From an uncultured Lachnospiraceae bacterium (GTDB lineage Bacteria; Bacillota; Clostridia; Lachnospirales; Lachnospiraceae), in the NCBI GenBank assembly GCA_902489645.1, contig CABUAW010000019.1, positions 1 through 40,734 of the forward strand: a stretch of DNA of 40,734 nt, read 5' to 3'. The notes under the pieces are model-generated. The model ran no database searches. It was not told where the DNA came from and saw only the letters and a program-made list of their open reading frames with translations. Made by a program: the position numbers and the translations under genes. Of the stretch, positions 16,572 through 24,892 are shown one piece after another. The first letter of the stretch is position 1; each line of letters opens with the position of its first letter.

Positions 16572-17102
16572 ATGACAGATTCTGAAAAATTTGACATCAT
16601 ATTAAATAAACTTGATAATATTGAAAACCGCACGGTAAATCTTGAAGGAAGATTCACTGGCCTGGAAGATAGATTTGCCAACCTTGAGGAAAAATTCATT
16701 GTTCTTGACGGGAAAATCACAGATTTGGACAGGCGATTTACTTGTCTTGAGGAAAAGTTCATTGTCCTTGACGGAAGATTTACGGATTTGGGCAGGCGAT
16801 TTACCGGCTTTGAGGAGAAGTTCGTTGTTCTTGATGGAAAATTCATAGATTTGACGGAAAAACATGTAGGCCTTGAAGAAAATATCACAGACATAAAGAA
16901 ACAGCTATCTGACCTCAAATATACGTTGGAAAATGTAACAAATAAAAACATATCTATTATTGCGGAAGCACATACGATTCTAAATCGAAAATTGGATGAA
17001 GCATTGAAAGTTGAAAACGAAAAGGAAGTACTTTTGATTCGTGTAAATATTCTTGAAAACGATATAAAAAAAGTGAAAGAACGGCTTGAAGAAACGGCGT
17101 GA
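16572..17102 (+). CDS. Heptad-repeat coiled-coil protein of unknown function
   Basis: A 176-residue protein with no signal peptide or membrane segment. From residue 8 to about 115 it is a continuous chain of seven-residue units of the type xLExRFx (GLEDRFA, NLEEKFI, VLDGKIT, DLDRRFT), with Leu/Phe at the a/d positions, so a long coiled coil is expected. The C-terminal 60 residues contain a second helical stretch ending VKERLEETA. A 21-residue superrepeat starting EEKF occurs three times in tandem. The start at 16572 has AAAGGA 8 bases upstream. It has its own promoter and a shared terminator. I do not recognise a named family; scaffold or structural function is only a guess. Confidence 0.75.
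   Translation: MTDSEKFDIILNKLDNIENRTVNLEGRFTGLEDRFANLEEKFIVLDGKITDLDRRFTCLEEKFIVLDGRFTDLGRRFTGFEEKFVVLDGKFIDLTEKHVGLEENITDIKKQLSDLKYTLENVTNKNISIIAEAHTILNRKLDEALKVENEKEVLLIRVNILENDIKKVKERLEETA
16686..16874 (+). repeat. 63-bp tandem repeat inside the coiled-coil gene
   Basis: Three in-frame copies start at 16686, 16749 and 16812, each opening with GAGGA[AG]AA[AG]TTC. A degenerate fourth begins at 16875 with GAAGAAAAT. Each copy encodes 21 residues, i.e. three heptads. The first two copies are the most alike, which suggests recent duplication or copy-number variation. Confidence 0.85.
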
Positions 17103-17111
17103 TTGGATGAT

Positions 17112-17163
17112 AAAACGGGGTATAAGGACTTATCAAATGGGTTAATTCTTTATACCCTGTTTT
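17112..17163. terminator. Bidirectional terminator between convergent genes
   Basis: AAAACGGGGTATAA (17112-17125) pairs with TTATACCCTGTTTT (17150-17163) with one G-U pair. T-runs occur on both strands. It ends the coiled-coil gene and, on the other strand, overlaps the stop codon of the acetyltransferase gene. Confidence 0.75.
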
Positions 17164-17740
17164 AGTGCCATGTTCCTTTGGCAAGAATCGCATTGATAAC
17201 ATCTGTTGAGAGTTCATGAATTGACTTTGGTCCGGAGACCGGAGGCTCAAAATCCCGAAGTGTTTTGGACATAATAGCCGTATTGTGCCAGCTTCCCAAT
17301 TTGAAACCACAGTTTTCCTGGATGCCATCCATTGAAAAACCGAGCTGATTATGAAGCGCCAGACTGGCTTCATTTGGCAGGGTAATTACGCCGTATACCG
17401 TATAATAGCCTTGAAGTGTCAATAAATCCATTAACGCAGAGTAAAGGGTGCGTCCAAGGTCCATCCCCTGGGCCTGCGGACGGAGATAAACCGATAATTC
17501 ACAGCACCACTGGTAAGCTTCACGGCTCCGGTAGGTGGAAGCGTAAGCATAGCCAACAATTTTGCCGTGGTCCTTTGCTACAATCCATGGATACTGTTCC
17601 GTATAATGGTGGACGCGGTCCGAAAAGTTTTCCAGGGACGGTATGTCACATTCAAAAGTAATCGGCGTATTCTGAACATAGGGTGCATAAATTTCAAGAA
17701 CTTCGGAAATATCTTCTTCCTTAATTAGTTGTAAAAGCAT
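17162..17740 (-). CDS. GNAT N-acetyltransferase, phosphinothricin/MSX acetyltransferase-like
   Basis: A 192-residue GNAT protein. The order of elements matches the PAT/YwnH subgroup: IYAPYVQNTPITFE near 17-30 (substrate side), YPWIVAKDHGKIVGYAYAS, the acetyl-CoA loop RPQAQGMDLGRTL near 86-98, and LPNEASLALHNQLGFS. These enzymes acetylate amino groups of small molecules such as methionine sulfoximine or phosphinothricin. The true substrate is unknown. The last 30 residues extend past the usual domain. Both substrates are glutamine synthetase inhibitors and glnA is one gene away, but this link is only suggestive. On its strand AGGAAGGGA precedes the ATG. Confidence 0.85.
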   Translation of the reverse strand: MLLQLIKEEDISEVLEIYAPYVQNTPITFECDIPSLENFSDRVHHYTEQYPWIVAKDHGKIVGYAYASTYRSREAYQWCCELSVYLRPQAQGMDLGRTLYSALMDLLTLQGYYTVYGVITLPNEASLALHNQLGFSMDGIQENCGFKLGSWHNTAIMSKTLRDFEPPVSGPKSIHELSTDVINAILAKGTWH

Positions 17741-17769
17741 TGTATATCCCTTCCTGGCTTTAAATAAGT

Positions 17770-17785
17770 CCAGAAAAATTTCTGG
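17770..17785. promoter_or_regulatory. Inverted repeat in the GNAT leader
   Basis: CCAGAAA-AA-TTTCTGG is a 7-bp inverted repeat with two central bases, 30 bases upstream of the GNAT start. A regulatory site or short mRNA hairpin is possible. Confidence 0.35.
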
Positions 17786-17800
17786 TGGGTTAAAAGTGGT

Positions 17801-17828
17801 TTGAAAAATGGAAAACTATGGTTATAAT
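17801..17828 (+). promoter_or_regulatory. Upstream promoter reading toward mutS
   Basis: TTGAAA (17801-17806), 16 bases, TATAAT (17823-17828). It would give a leader of about 175 bases before mutS. Its -10 shares bases with the -10 of the minus-strand promoter. Confidence 0.55.
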
Positions 17829-17852
17829 AGCCCTTTTTTGACAAAAAATCAA
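17824..17852 (-). promoter_or_regulatory. GNAT gene promoter, overlapping the divergent one
   Basis: On the minus strand TTGATT (17847-17852), 17 bases, TATTAT (17824-17829). The leader would be about 77 bases. The shared -10 region TATAATA reads on both strands. Confidence 0.55.
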
Positions 17853-17940
17853 CAATTTTTAAAAAAAAGTGGGGAATAAAGTGGTTAAAAAGAATTTTTT
17901 TCAGATGGTGATGAATTTTATCGAAAGAGAATGGATTTTG

Positions 17941-17969
17941 TTGACATTATTTTGCGAAAAAGATAAGAT
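17941..17969 (+). promoter_or_regulatory. Main mutS promoter
   Basis: A consensus TTGACA (17941-17946), 17 bases, then TAAGAT (17964-17969). The start would be near 17976, with CGGAGGAG close to ATG 18012. Confidence 0.75.
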
Positions 17970-18011
17970 GTTATAAGAATTTATTTATTACATAGAAACC
18001 GGAGGAGACGA

Positions 18012-20645
18012 ATGGCACCATTAACACCTATGATGCAGCAATATGTAGAAACAAAAAAACAATACAAGGACTGCATTTTATTATATCGGTTGGGCGATTT
18101 TTACGAAATGTTTTTTGACGATGCTATCATTGCATCCAAGGCGCTGGAAATCACCCTGACAGGAAAGGACTGCGGGCAGGAAGAACGGGCTCCGATGTGC
18201 GGTATTCCGTATCATGCCCTGGACGGCTATTTAAATAAATTGATTGAGAAGGGTTACAAAGCCGCCATCTGTGAGCAGATGGAAGACCCGAAAACAGCTA
18301 AGGGCATCGTTAAACGGGAGGTCATCCGTATTGTCACACCGGGGACAAATCTGAGTATACAGTCTCTCGATGAAACGAAAAATAATTATCTGATGTGCCT
18401 TTTTTATATGGATGAATGTTTCGGAATCAGTGTTGCGGATATTTCCACCGGGGATTATTACATGACCGAAGTAGACTCAGATAAAAAGGTATTGGATGAA
18501 ATTACAAAATATATGCCGGCAGAGATTGTGTACAACGATTATTTTCCAATGTGTGGTATCGATTTAGAGGATATCGGAGAAAAGATGCGTATATCGGTAT
18601 CGGCTTTGGAAAGCTGGTATTCGGATGAAGCATTGTGCGTTCAGAAGTTAAAAGAGCATTTCCATGTGGCATCTTTAGAGGGGCTTGGTCTTTCGGATTA
18701 TCCGACGGGAACAGTGGCCGCAGGCATGCTTTTGCAATATTTATATGAAACACAGAAAAATGCGCTTCCCCAGATGACGAAAATTACGCCTTATCATACG
18801 GAACGGTTTATGGTTCTGGATACGGCCACCCGCAGAAACCTTGAACTTTTAGAAACACTTCGTGAAAAGCAGAAGCGGGGGTCTCTTCTTTGGGTTTTAG
18901 ATAAAACAAAAACAGCTATGGGCGCCCGTTTTTTAAGAAACTGCATTGAACAGCCCTTTGTACAGAAGGAACTCATTGAACGCCGCCTGGAAAGTCTTGA
19001 AGAATTAAACGACGATGTCATTACCCGGGATGAAATCCGGGAATATTTGAATGTCATCTATGATTTGGAACGGCTGATGAGTAAAATTAGTTATAAATCG
19101 GCTAACCCGAGAGATTTGATTTCTTTTAAAACTTCTCTGTCTATGATTCCTCCGATTAAATACCTGCTTCGGCATATGAAAACCGACGATTTGAAGGAAA
19201 TTTATGAAAATCTGGATAGTCTTGAAGATATCACAAAATTAATTGACACTGCAATCGAAGAAGAACCGCCGATTTCTATTAAAGAAGGCGGCATTATCAA
19301 AACCGGATATAATGAAACCGTAGATAAATACCGGAACGCAAAAACGGAGGGAAAGCAATGGCTGGCCCAAATGGAGCAGAGTGAACGGGAGAAAACCGGA
19401 ATTAAAAATCTGCGGATTAAATTTAACAAAGTATTCGGTTATTATCTGGAGGTCACAAATTCCTATAAAGAACTGGTTCCTGAGGATTGGATGCGGAAAC
19501 AGACGATGGCCAATGCGGAACGTTATATCACGCCGGAACTGAAAGAACTGGAGGATATGATTCTCGGAGCGGAAGAAAAACTCTTTTCTCTGGAATATGA
19601 TTTGTTCGCCATGATTCGCGACCAGATTGGCGGTGAAGTCAAACGGATTCAGCAGACGGCCAAAGCGCTGGCGAAAATGGATGTGTACGCATCGCTGGCC
19701 TATGTGGCTGAACGCAACCACTATGTACGGCCCAAAATTAACGAAAAAGGCGTTATAGATATTAAAGACGGACGGCATCCGGTGGTAGAACAGATGATTT
19801 CGAATGACGCCTTTGTCCCGAATGATACCTTTTTAAATGACGGCGATTGCCGCGTATCTATCATTACCGGTCCGAATATGGCCGGAAAATCGACCTATAT
19901 GCGTCAGGCGGCCCTTATTGTACTGATGGCTCAGATGGGGTCTTTTGTGCCGGCTTCCAGCGCCGACATTGGTATTGTGGACCGGATTTTTACCCGTGTA
20001 GGGGCTTCCGATGATTTGGCCAGCGGTCAAAGCACCTTTATGGTGGAAATGAACGAGGTGGCGAATATTCTGCGGAACGCAACGAAAAACAGTCTGTTGA
20101 TTTTGGATGAAATCGGCCGTGGGACGTCGACCTTCGACGGTTTAAGTATCGCCTGGGCCGTTGTAGAACATATCAGCGACAAGAAAAAGCTGGGGGCAAA
20201 AACGCTTTTTGCGACCCATTACCATGAATTGACGGAGCTGGAAGGACGGCTCCCGGGAGTGAATAATTACTGTATCGCTGTCAAAGAACAGGGCGATGAT
20301 ATTATTTTCCTGCGTAAAATTATTCAGGGCGGCGCGGATAAAAGCTATGGAATCCAGGTGGCGAAGCTGGCGGGAATTCCGACTTCTGTCACAGACAGGG
20401 CAAAAGAGATTGTCCTTCAATTGATTGATGCGGATATTGCGTCAAAGGCCAGAGAAATTGCCAATGAGGAGGCAAAATACCTTGAAACTTCGGAAGAAGC
20501 TTTGGTAAAGGAGGGCAGCGAAAAAGCTGTTTTGCCGGATGATTTGGTAATTGCGCAGATAGCGGCTTTAGATTTGGGGCGTTTGACACCCCTTGAAGCA
20601 ATTAATCTTTTATATCAGTATCAGGATGAGATAAAGAAACGGTGA
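18012..20645 (+). CDS. mutS: DNA mismatch repair protein MutS
   Basis: An 877-residue MutS1. The N-terminal mismatch-recognition domain has the Phe-x-Glu motif as GDFYEMFFDDA (near residues 30-40), the insertion wedge. Connector, lever and clamp domains follow. The ATPase has Walker A GPNMAGKST at 620-628, LILDEIGRGTSTFDG (Walker B and signature) and TLFATHYHEL. The usual C-terminal helix-turn-helix is present. It recognises mismatches and loads MutL. The start at 18012 is fixed by GGAGGAG 4 bases upstream. mutL begins 4 bases after its stop. Confidence 0.98.
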   Translation: MAPLTPMMQQYVETKKQYKDCILLYRLGDFYEMFFDDAIIASKALEITLTGKDCGQEERAPMCGIPYHALDGYLNKLIEKGYKAAICEQMEDPKTAKGIVKREVIRIVTPGTNLSIQSLDETKNNYLMCLFYMDECFGISVADISTGDYYMTEVDSDKKVLDEITKYMPAEIVYNDYFPMCGIDLEDIGEKMRISVSALESWYSDEALCVQKLKEHFHVASLEGLGLSDYPTGTVAAGMLLQYLYETQKNALPQMTKITPYHTERFMVLDTATRRNLELLETLREKQKRGSLLWVLDKTKTAMGARFLRNCIEQPFVQKELIERRLESLEELNDDVITRDEIREYLNVIYDLERLMSKISYKSANPRDLISFKTSLSMIPPIKYLLRHMKTDDLKEIYENLDSLEDITKLIDTAIEEEPPISIKEGGIIKTGYNETVDKYRNAKTEGKQWLAQMEQSEREKTGIKNLRIKFNKVFGYYLEVTNSYKELVPEDWMRKQTMANAERYITPELKELEDMILGAEEKLFSLEYDLFAMIRDQIGGEVKRIQQTAKALAKMDVYASLAYVAERNHYVRPKINEKGVIDIKDGRHPVVEQMISNDAFVPNDTFLNDGDCRVSIITGPNMAGKSTYMRQAALIVLMAQMGSFVPASSADIGIVDRIFTRVGASDDLASGQSTFMVEMNEVANILRNATKNSLLILDEIGRGTSTFDGLSIAWAVVEHISDKKKLGAKTLFATHYHELTELEGRLPGVNNYCIAVKEQGDDIIFLRKIIQGGADKSYGIQVAKLAGIPTSVTDRAKEIVLQLIDADIASKAREIANEEAKYLETSEEALVKEGSEKAVLPDDLVIAQIAALDLGRLTPLEAINLLYQYQDEIKKR

Positions 20646-20649
20646 TAAA

Positions 20650-22542
20650 ATGGGGAAAATACAGGTATTAGACGGAGAGACCATTAACAAAATAGCCGCC
20701 GGGGAGGTCGTAGAGCGGCCGTCCTCCGTTGTTAAAGAGCTGGTGGAAAATGCCATTGATGCCGGGGCTACGGCGGTGACGGTGGAGATTCAGGACGGCG
20801 GTACATCTCTGATTCGCATTACGGATAATGGCAGCGGTATGGAAAAAGAGGATATTGCTATGGCCTTTTTGCGCCATTCCACAAGTAAAATCCGAAGCTC
20901 GGAGGATTTACAGACTATCCGTTCTCTTGGATTTCGCGGTGAAGCGCTTTCAAGTATTTCGGCGGTGGCCCAGGTAGAGCTGCTGACAAAAACAGCGCAT
21001 GCCATGACCGGATGCCGTTACCGGATTGACGGCGGCCTGGAAAAATCCATGGAAGATATCGGGTGTCCCGACGGCACAACCTTTATTGTACGTCAATTAT
21101 TTTATAATACACCGGCCCGCAGAAAGTTTTTAAAATCCAATATGACAGAAGCGGGGTATATTAACGATTTGATGGCGCGGCTGGCCATGTCCCATCCCGA
21201 GGTGTCCTTCAAGTTTATCAATAATCGGCAGAACAAACTCCATACATCGGGAAACGGACGGCTGAAGGATATTCTTTATCATATATATGGAAAGGATATC
21301 TCTTCAAACCTTTTACCCGTGGATGCAGAGCAGGACGGTATCCATATGACCGGATTTATCGCTAAACCGATTATCTGCCGCGGCAATCGTTCTTATGAAA
21401 ATTATTTTATTAATGGAAGATATATAAAAAGCCCTGTTGTTACACAGGCCATCGAGGATGCATATAAGACGTTTACAATGGTTCATAAATTTCCTTTTGC
21501 GGTTCTGCATTTTGCATTGGATACGGCGGAACTGGATGTCAACGTCCATCCCACAAAAATGGAAGTGCGGTTCAGTCATGGACCGGAATTGTACCGTTTT
21601 GTCTATGAGACGCTGCGCAATATTCTTTTTGGAAGAGAACTGATTCCGGAAATCAAGCCGTCAGAACCTAAAAAGACAGCCCGGCCGCAGCAGCCGACCG
21701 AACAGCCAAAAACAAATCCGCTGCCGCAGGCGACCGTCCATACGCAGGCAGGCGCCATATCAAAGGAACCGACGGAACAAAAAGTAATGCGGCAGGAACA
21801 ACCGGTAAAGAAAGACATCATTTTTCCGGAAATTAAGAAGAAAAAAGAAAAACTTCCGGAACCCTTTGAGAAAAAACGTCTGGAGGCCATGCGGGCGGCC
21901 GTAGTCGAAGAAAAACCGCAGCAGTATGAATTGTTTGAAACCGGACTATTGACAAAAGAAGCCCGGATACAGCATAAATTAATTGGACAGGTTTTTGAAA
22001 CCTATTGGATTGTAGAGTATGACGGAAAACTCTTTATTATTGACCAGCATGCGGCCCACGAAAAGGTACTCTATGAAAAACTGATGAAACGTTTTAAGGA
22101 AAGCCGGCCAATGATTCAAATGCTTCAACCGCCAATTATATTGACATTATCCATGACGGAAGTGGACTTGCTGAATCAATATATGGATGATTTCCGGCAG
22201 ATGGGTTTCGAATTTGAATCCTTCGGCGGCAAGGAATATGCGCTGAGGGGCGTACCTTCGGATTTGTATGGATTTACCGGCAAAGAAATGATTACCGAGC
22301 TTCTGGATGAATTGGCCGGTGAAGCCCCGAGGATACGGACGGATATTATCGGCGACCGGATTGCAACGATGGCGTGCAAAGCGGCCGTCAAAGGAAATAT
22401 GCGTATTTCTGCCAAAGAAGCGGACGCTTTGATTGAAGAACTGTTACAGGCAGAAAATCCTTATACCTGTCCCCACGGAAGACCGACGATTATTTCTATG
22501 ACAAAAACCGAACTTGAAAAGCGGTTTAAACGTATTGTATAA
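20650..22542 (+). CDS. mutL: DNA mismatch repair endonuclease MutL
   Basis: A 630-residue GHKL ATPase. The N-terminus has INKIAAGEVVERPSSVVKEL, NAIDAGA and the TDNGSGM loop, followed by LGFRGEALSSI. A Pro/Gln/Lys-rich linker (about 335-420) joins the C-terminal domain. The endonuclease metal motif DQHA-x2-E-x4-E is intact at D465, H467, E471 and E476, and the zinc-site CPHGRP is near the end. So it is an active-type nicking MutL, as expected in bacteria without MutH. It follows mutS closely with only a weak ribosome binding site (ACGGTGA), suggesting coupling. Confidence 0.97.
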   Translation: MGKIQVLDGETINKIAAGEVVERPSSVVKELVENAIDAGATAVTVEIQDGGTSLIRITDNGSGMEKEDIAMAFLRHSTSKIRSSEDLQTIRSLGFRGEALSSISAVAQVELLTKTAHAMTGCRYRIDGGLEKSMEDIGCPDGTTFIVRQLFYNTPARRKFLKSNMTEAGYINDLMARLAMSHPEVSFKFINNRQNKLHTSGNGRLKDILYHIYGKDISSNLLPVDAEQDGIHMTGFIAKPIICRGNRSYENYFINGRYIKSPVVTQAIEDAYKTFTMVHKFPFAVLHFALDTAELDVNVHPTKMEVRFSHGPELYRFVYETLRNILFGRELIPEIKPSEPKKTARPQQPTEQPKTNPLPQATVHTQAGAISKEPTEQKVMRQEQPVKKDIIFPEIKKKKEKLPEPFEKKRLEAMRAAVVEEKPQQYELFETGLLTKEARIQHKLIGQVFETYWIVEYDGKLFIIDQHAAHEKVLYEKLMKRFKESRPMIQMLQPPIILTLSMTEVDLLNQYMDDFRQMGFEFESFGGKEYALRGVPSDLYGFTGKEMITELLDELAGEAPRIRTDIIGDRIATMACKAAVKGNMRISAKEADALIEELLQAENPYTCPHGRPTIISMTKTELEKRFKRIV

Positions 22543-22559
22543 CAAACGGGGTGTATTTA

Positions 22560-23504
22560 ATGAGACCTTTGCTCATATTGACCGGGCCGACAGCGGTGGG
22601 AAAGACCGAATTGTCTATAGCCCTGGCAAAATCCATCGGCGGGGAGATTATCTCTGCCGATTCAATGCAGGTTTATAAATTCATGGATATTGGGACGGCA
22701 AAAATCCGTCCGGAAGAGATGCAGGGCGTTCCCCACCATTTGATTGATATACTTGAGCCGGATGTGGCTTTTAATGTGGCTATGTTTAAAGAACTGGCAA
22801 AAACGGCAGTGGAAGAAATTTATCGGCGGAAACATATTCCGATTGTTGTCGGAGGTACCGGATTTTATATTCAGGCGCTGCTTTATGATATTGATTTTTC
22901 GGAGGAAACTTCGGACACTTCCATACGCAGAGAACTGGAGGCGCTGGCGGCCGAAAGGGGAGCCGAATATCTCCATGAGATGCTTCAAAAAGTGGATTCG
23001 GAGTCGGCCGGGCAAATTCATGCCAACAACGTGAAGCGTGTTATCCGGGCTTTGGAATATTATCGGATGCACGGGGAAAAAATTTCAGTGCATAATGCGC
23101 AGGAACGTCAAAAGAAATCGCCTTATGATTTTCTCTATTTCGTTCTTACCCATGACCGGGAAATTCTATATGACCGGATTGAAAAACGGATTGATAAAAT
23201 GCTTGAGGAAGGTCTGATTTCAGAGGTGGACAATCTTCTGAAAAAGGGGTATGATAGTTCTTTAGTTTCTATGCAGGGACTCGGTTATAAGGAACTGATT
23301 CCCTACTTGAAGGGTAAATGTTCTCTGGAAGAAGCCGTCTATATTTTAAAGCGGGATACCAGGCATTTTGCAAAGCGGCAGCTCACATGGTTTCGCAGGG
23401 AACGGGACGTGCGGTGGCTGGATAAAAGCCGGGTGTCCTCCGAAGACGAAATACTGAAAGAAATTTTAAATACGATAAATAAGGAATGGAGTATGTTAAA
23501 ATGA
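22560..23504 (+). CDS. miaA: tRNA dimethylallyltransferase MiaA
   Basis: A 314-residue P-loop transferase with LTGPTAVGKTELS at the N-terminus (G9-T16), ISADSMQVYKFMDIGTAK, and the GTGFYIQALLYD motif. It transfers dimethylallyl to A37 of tRNAs reading UNN codons, giving i6A, which MiaB then methylthiolates. The start at 22560 is preferred over GTG 22551 because GGGGTG (22548-22553) lies 6 bases before it and the P-loop begins straight after. The stop overlaps the next ATG as ATGA. MiaA following MutSL is a common arrangement. Confidence 0.96.
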   Translation: MRPLLILTGPTAVGKTELSIALAKSIGGEIISADSMQVYKFMDIGTAKIRPEEMQGVPHHLIDILEPDVAFNVAMFKELAKTAVEEIYRRKHIPIVVGGTGFYIQALLYDIDFSEETSDTSIRRELEALAAERGAEYLHEMLQKVDSESAGQIHANNVKRVIRALEYYRMHGEKISVHNAQERQKKSPYDFLYFVLTHDREILYDRIEKRIDKMLEEGLISEVDNLLKKGYDSSLVSMQGLGYKELIPYLKGKCSLEEAVYILKRDTRHFAKRQLTWFRRERDVRWLDKSRVSSEDEILKEILNTINKEWSMLK

Positions 23505-24796
23505 GAGATATGTACAAAGCTGCCGGGATTATGCCGGAGGTTTATGATTTTTGTAATCATATCGAAAAAAGCCTGGAGGAAAGGTTTAAAGCCATTGATG
23601 CGGTGGCAGAATATAATCAATTGAAGGTTGTTATGGCGATGCAGGATAATAAAGTCAGCGAGGCCCATTTTCAGCCGTCGTCCGGATATGGCTATGATGA
23701 CCTTGGAAGAGATACTCTTGAGAAGGTTTACGCCCATATTTTCCACACGGAGGATGCCCTTGTGCGTCCCCATATCACCTGCGGCACCCATGCGCTCACG
23801 ATTGCATTGTCCGGCAATTTACGGCCGGGAGACGAACTGCTTTCTCCTGTGGGAAAACCCTATGACACATTGGAAGGCGTTATCGGCATCCGGCCCCAGA
23901 CCGGTTCTTTGGCTGAGTACGGCGTGACCTACCGTCAGGTCGATTTACTTCCTGATGGGGATTTTGATTTTGAAAATATTCGCAGGGCTATCAATGAGCG
24001 GACACGGCTGGTGACAATTCAAAGGTCTAAGGGCTATCAGACCCGGCCGACCCTGTCCGTCGCCAGAATCGGCGAGCTGATTCGGTTTGTAAAATCCATT
24101 AAGCCCGACGTCATATGTATGGTGGACAACTGTTATGGAGAATTTGTCGAAAAAATTGAGCCGACGGACGTGGGTGCAGATATGTGTGTGGGCTCTCTTA
24201 TTAAAAATCCGGGCGGCGGCCTGGCGCCAATCGGCGGATATATTGTTGGTAAAAAAGAATGTGTGGAGCGGGCGGCTTACCGGCTGACAGCTCCGGGTCT
24301 TGGAAAAGAGCTTGGGGCCAGCCTTGGTGTCAATCGTTCTTTCTATCAGGGCTTATTCCTGGCTCCCCAGGTTGTGGCCGGGGCTTTAAAAGGCGCTGTT
24401 TTTGCGGCAAATATATATGAGAGACTTGGCTTCGGGGTTGTTCCGAATGGAACGGAGTCACGCCATGATATTATTCAGGCGGTTGTTCTTGGCTCGCCGG
24501 AGGGCGTAATTAAATTCTGTAAGGGTATTCAGGCCGCAGCCCCGGTGGACAGCTTTGTTGACCCGGAACCCTGGGCTATGCCGGGCTATGACTGTGATGT
24601 CATTATGGCGGCCGGAGCCTTTGTCCAGGGCTCGTCCATTGAGCTTAGCGCAGACGCTCCAATCAAACCTCCATATGCGGTTTACTTTCAGGGAGGTATT
24701 ACCTGGTATCATTCAAAATATGGAATTATGATGTCCTTAGAGAAGCTTGTGGAGAGCGGTATCGTGGACAAATCACAAATTATTCATAGATTTTAA
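23501..24796 (+). CDS. Methionine gamma-lyase-type PLP protein (YnbB, 'aluminium resistance' family)
   Basis: A 431-residue PLP-dependent protein of the Cys/Met metabolism fold-type I, YnbB subgroup. It has GYGYDDLGRDTLEKVYAHIF near 65-85, THALTIALSGNLRPGDELL, MVDNCYGEFVE (the PLP-stacking aspartate), and SLIKNPGGGLAPIGGYIVG carrying the Schiff-base lysine. The physiological reaction is not certain; the name 'aluminium resistance protein' is historical. The start is ATG 23501, overlapping the miaA stop as ATGA, with GGAG at 23488-23491; ATG 23486 is in frame but lacks a site. It closes the mutS operon before a long hairpin. Confidence 0.88.
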   Translation: MRDMYKAAGIMPEVYDFCNHIEKSLEERFKAIDAVAEYNQLKVVMAMQDNKVSEAHFQPSSGYGYDDLGRDTLEKVYAHIFHTEDALVRPHITCGTHALTIALSGNLRPGDELLSPVGKPYDTLEGVIGIRPQTGSLAEYGVTYRQVDLLPDGDFDFENIRRAINERTRLVTIQRSKGYQTRPTLSVARIGELIRFVKSIKPDVICMVDNCYGEFVEKIEPTDVGADMCVGSLIKNPGGGLAPIGGYIVGKKECVERAAYRLTAPGLGKELGASLGVNRSFYQGLFLAPQVVAGALKGAVFAANIYERLGFGVVPNGTESRHDIIQAVVLGSPEGVIKFCKGIQAAAPVDSFVDPEPWAMPGYDCDVIMAAGAFVQGSSIELSADAPIKPPYAVYFQGGITWYHSKYGIMMSLEKLVESGIVDKSQIIHRF

Positions 24797-24803
24797 GTAT
24801 ACA

Positions 24804-24850
24804 AGGTACACGATTTATGGTAGTATAAATGAGTGTACCTGTTTATTTTT
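24804..24850 (+). terminator. Probable terminator after ynbB
   Basis: AGGTACAC (24804-24811) pairs with GTGTACCT (24833-24840), and the inner arms ATTTAT and ATAAAT continue the stem past a small bulge to a GGTAGT loop. GTTTATTTTT follows. This divides the mutS operon from the radC-mre operon. Confidence 0.65.
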
Positions 24851-24878
24851 ATGTAAAGCAATCGCCTGAATTTTACAT
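24851..24878 (+). promoter_or_regulatory. Inverted repeat just before the radC ribosome binding site
   Basis: ATGTAAA (24851-24857) and TTTACAT (24872-24878) are complementary with a 14-base gap, and AAAGGTG follows directly. This could be a small leader hairpin or operator; no clear promoter is visible for radC. Confidence 0.35.
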
Positions 24879-24892
24879 GAAAGGTGATGCGA

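Larger units (their letters stand above)
17785..17884. promoter_or_regulatory. Phased GTGG direct repeats flanking the divergent promoters
   Basis: GTGG occurs at 17785, 17796 (and ATGG at 17808) and again at 17869 and 17881, with spacings of 11, 12 and 12 bases and AAA tracts before most copies. The two groups lie on either side of the overlapping -10 elements. The pattern recalls the AAAGTGG repeats bound by MraZ, although spacing there is nearer 10. Confidence 0.4.

Noticed and set aside
16686..16874. Tandem repeats considered as a CRISPR array
   Set aside because: The repeats are contiguous 63-bp in-frame units without spacers and encode heptads.
24804..24892. SOS (LexA) box upstream of radC
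   Set aside because: No GAAC-N4-GTTC type element is present; the inverted repeats there are different.
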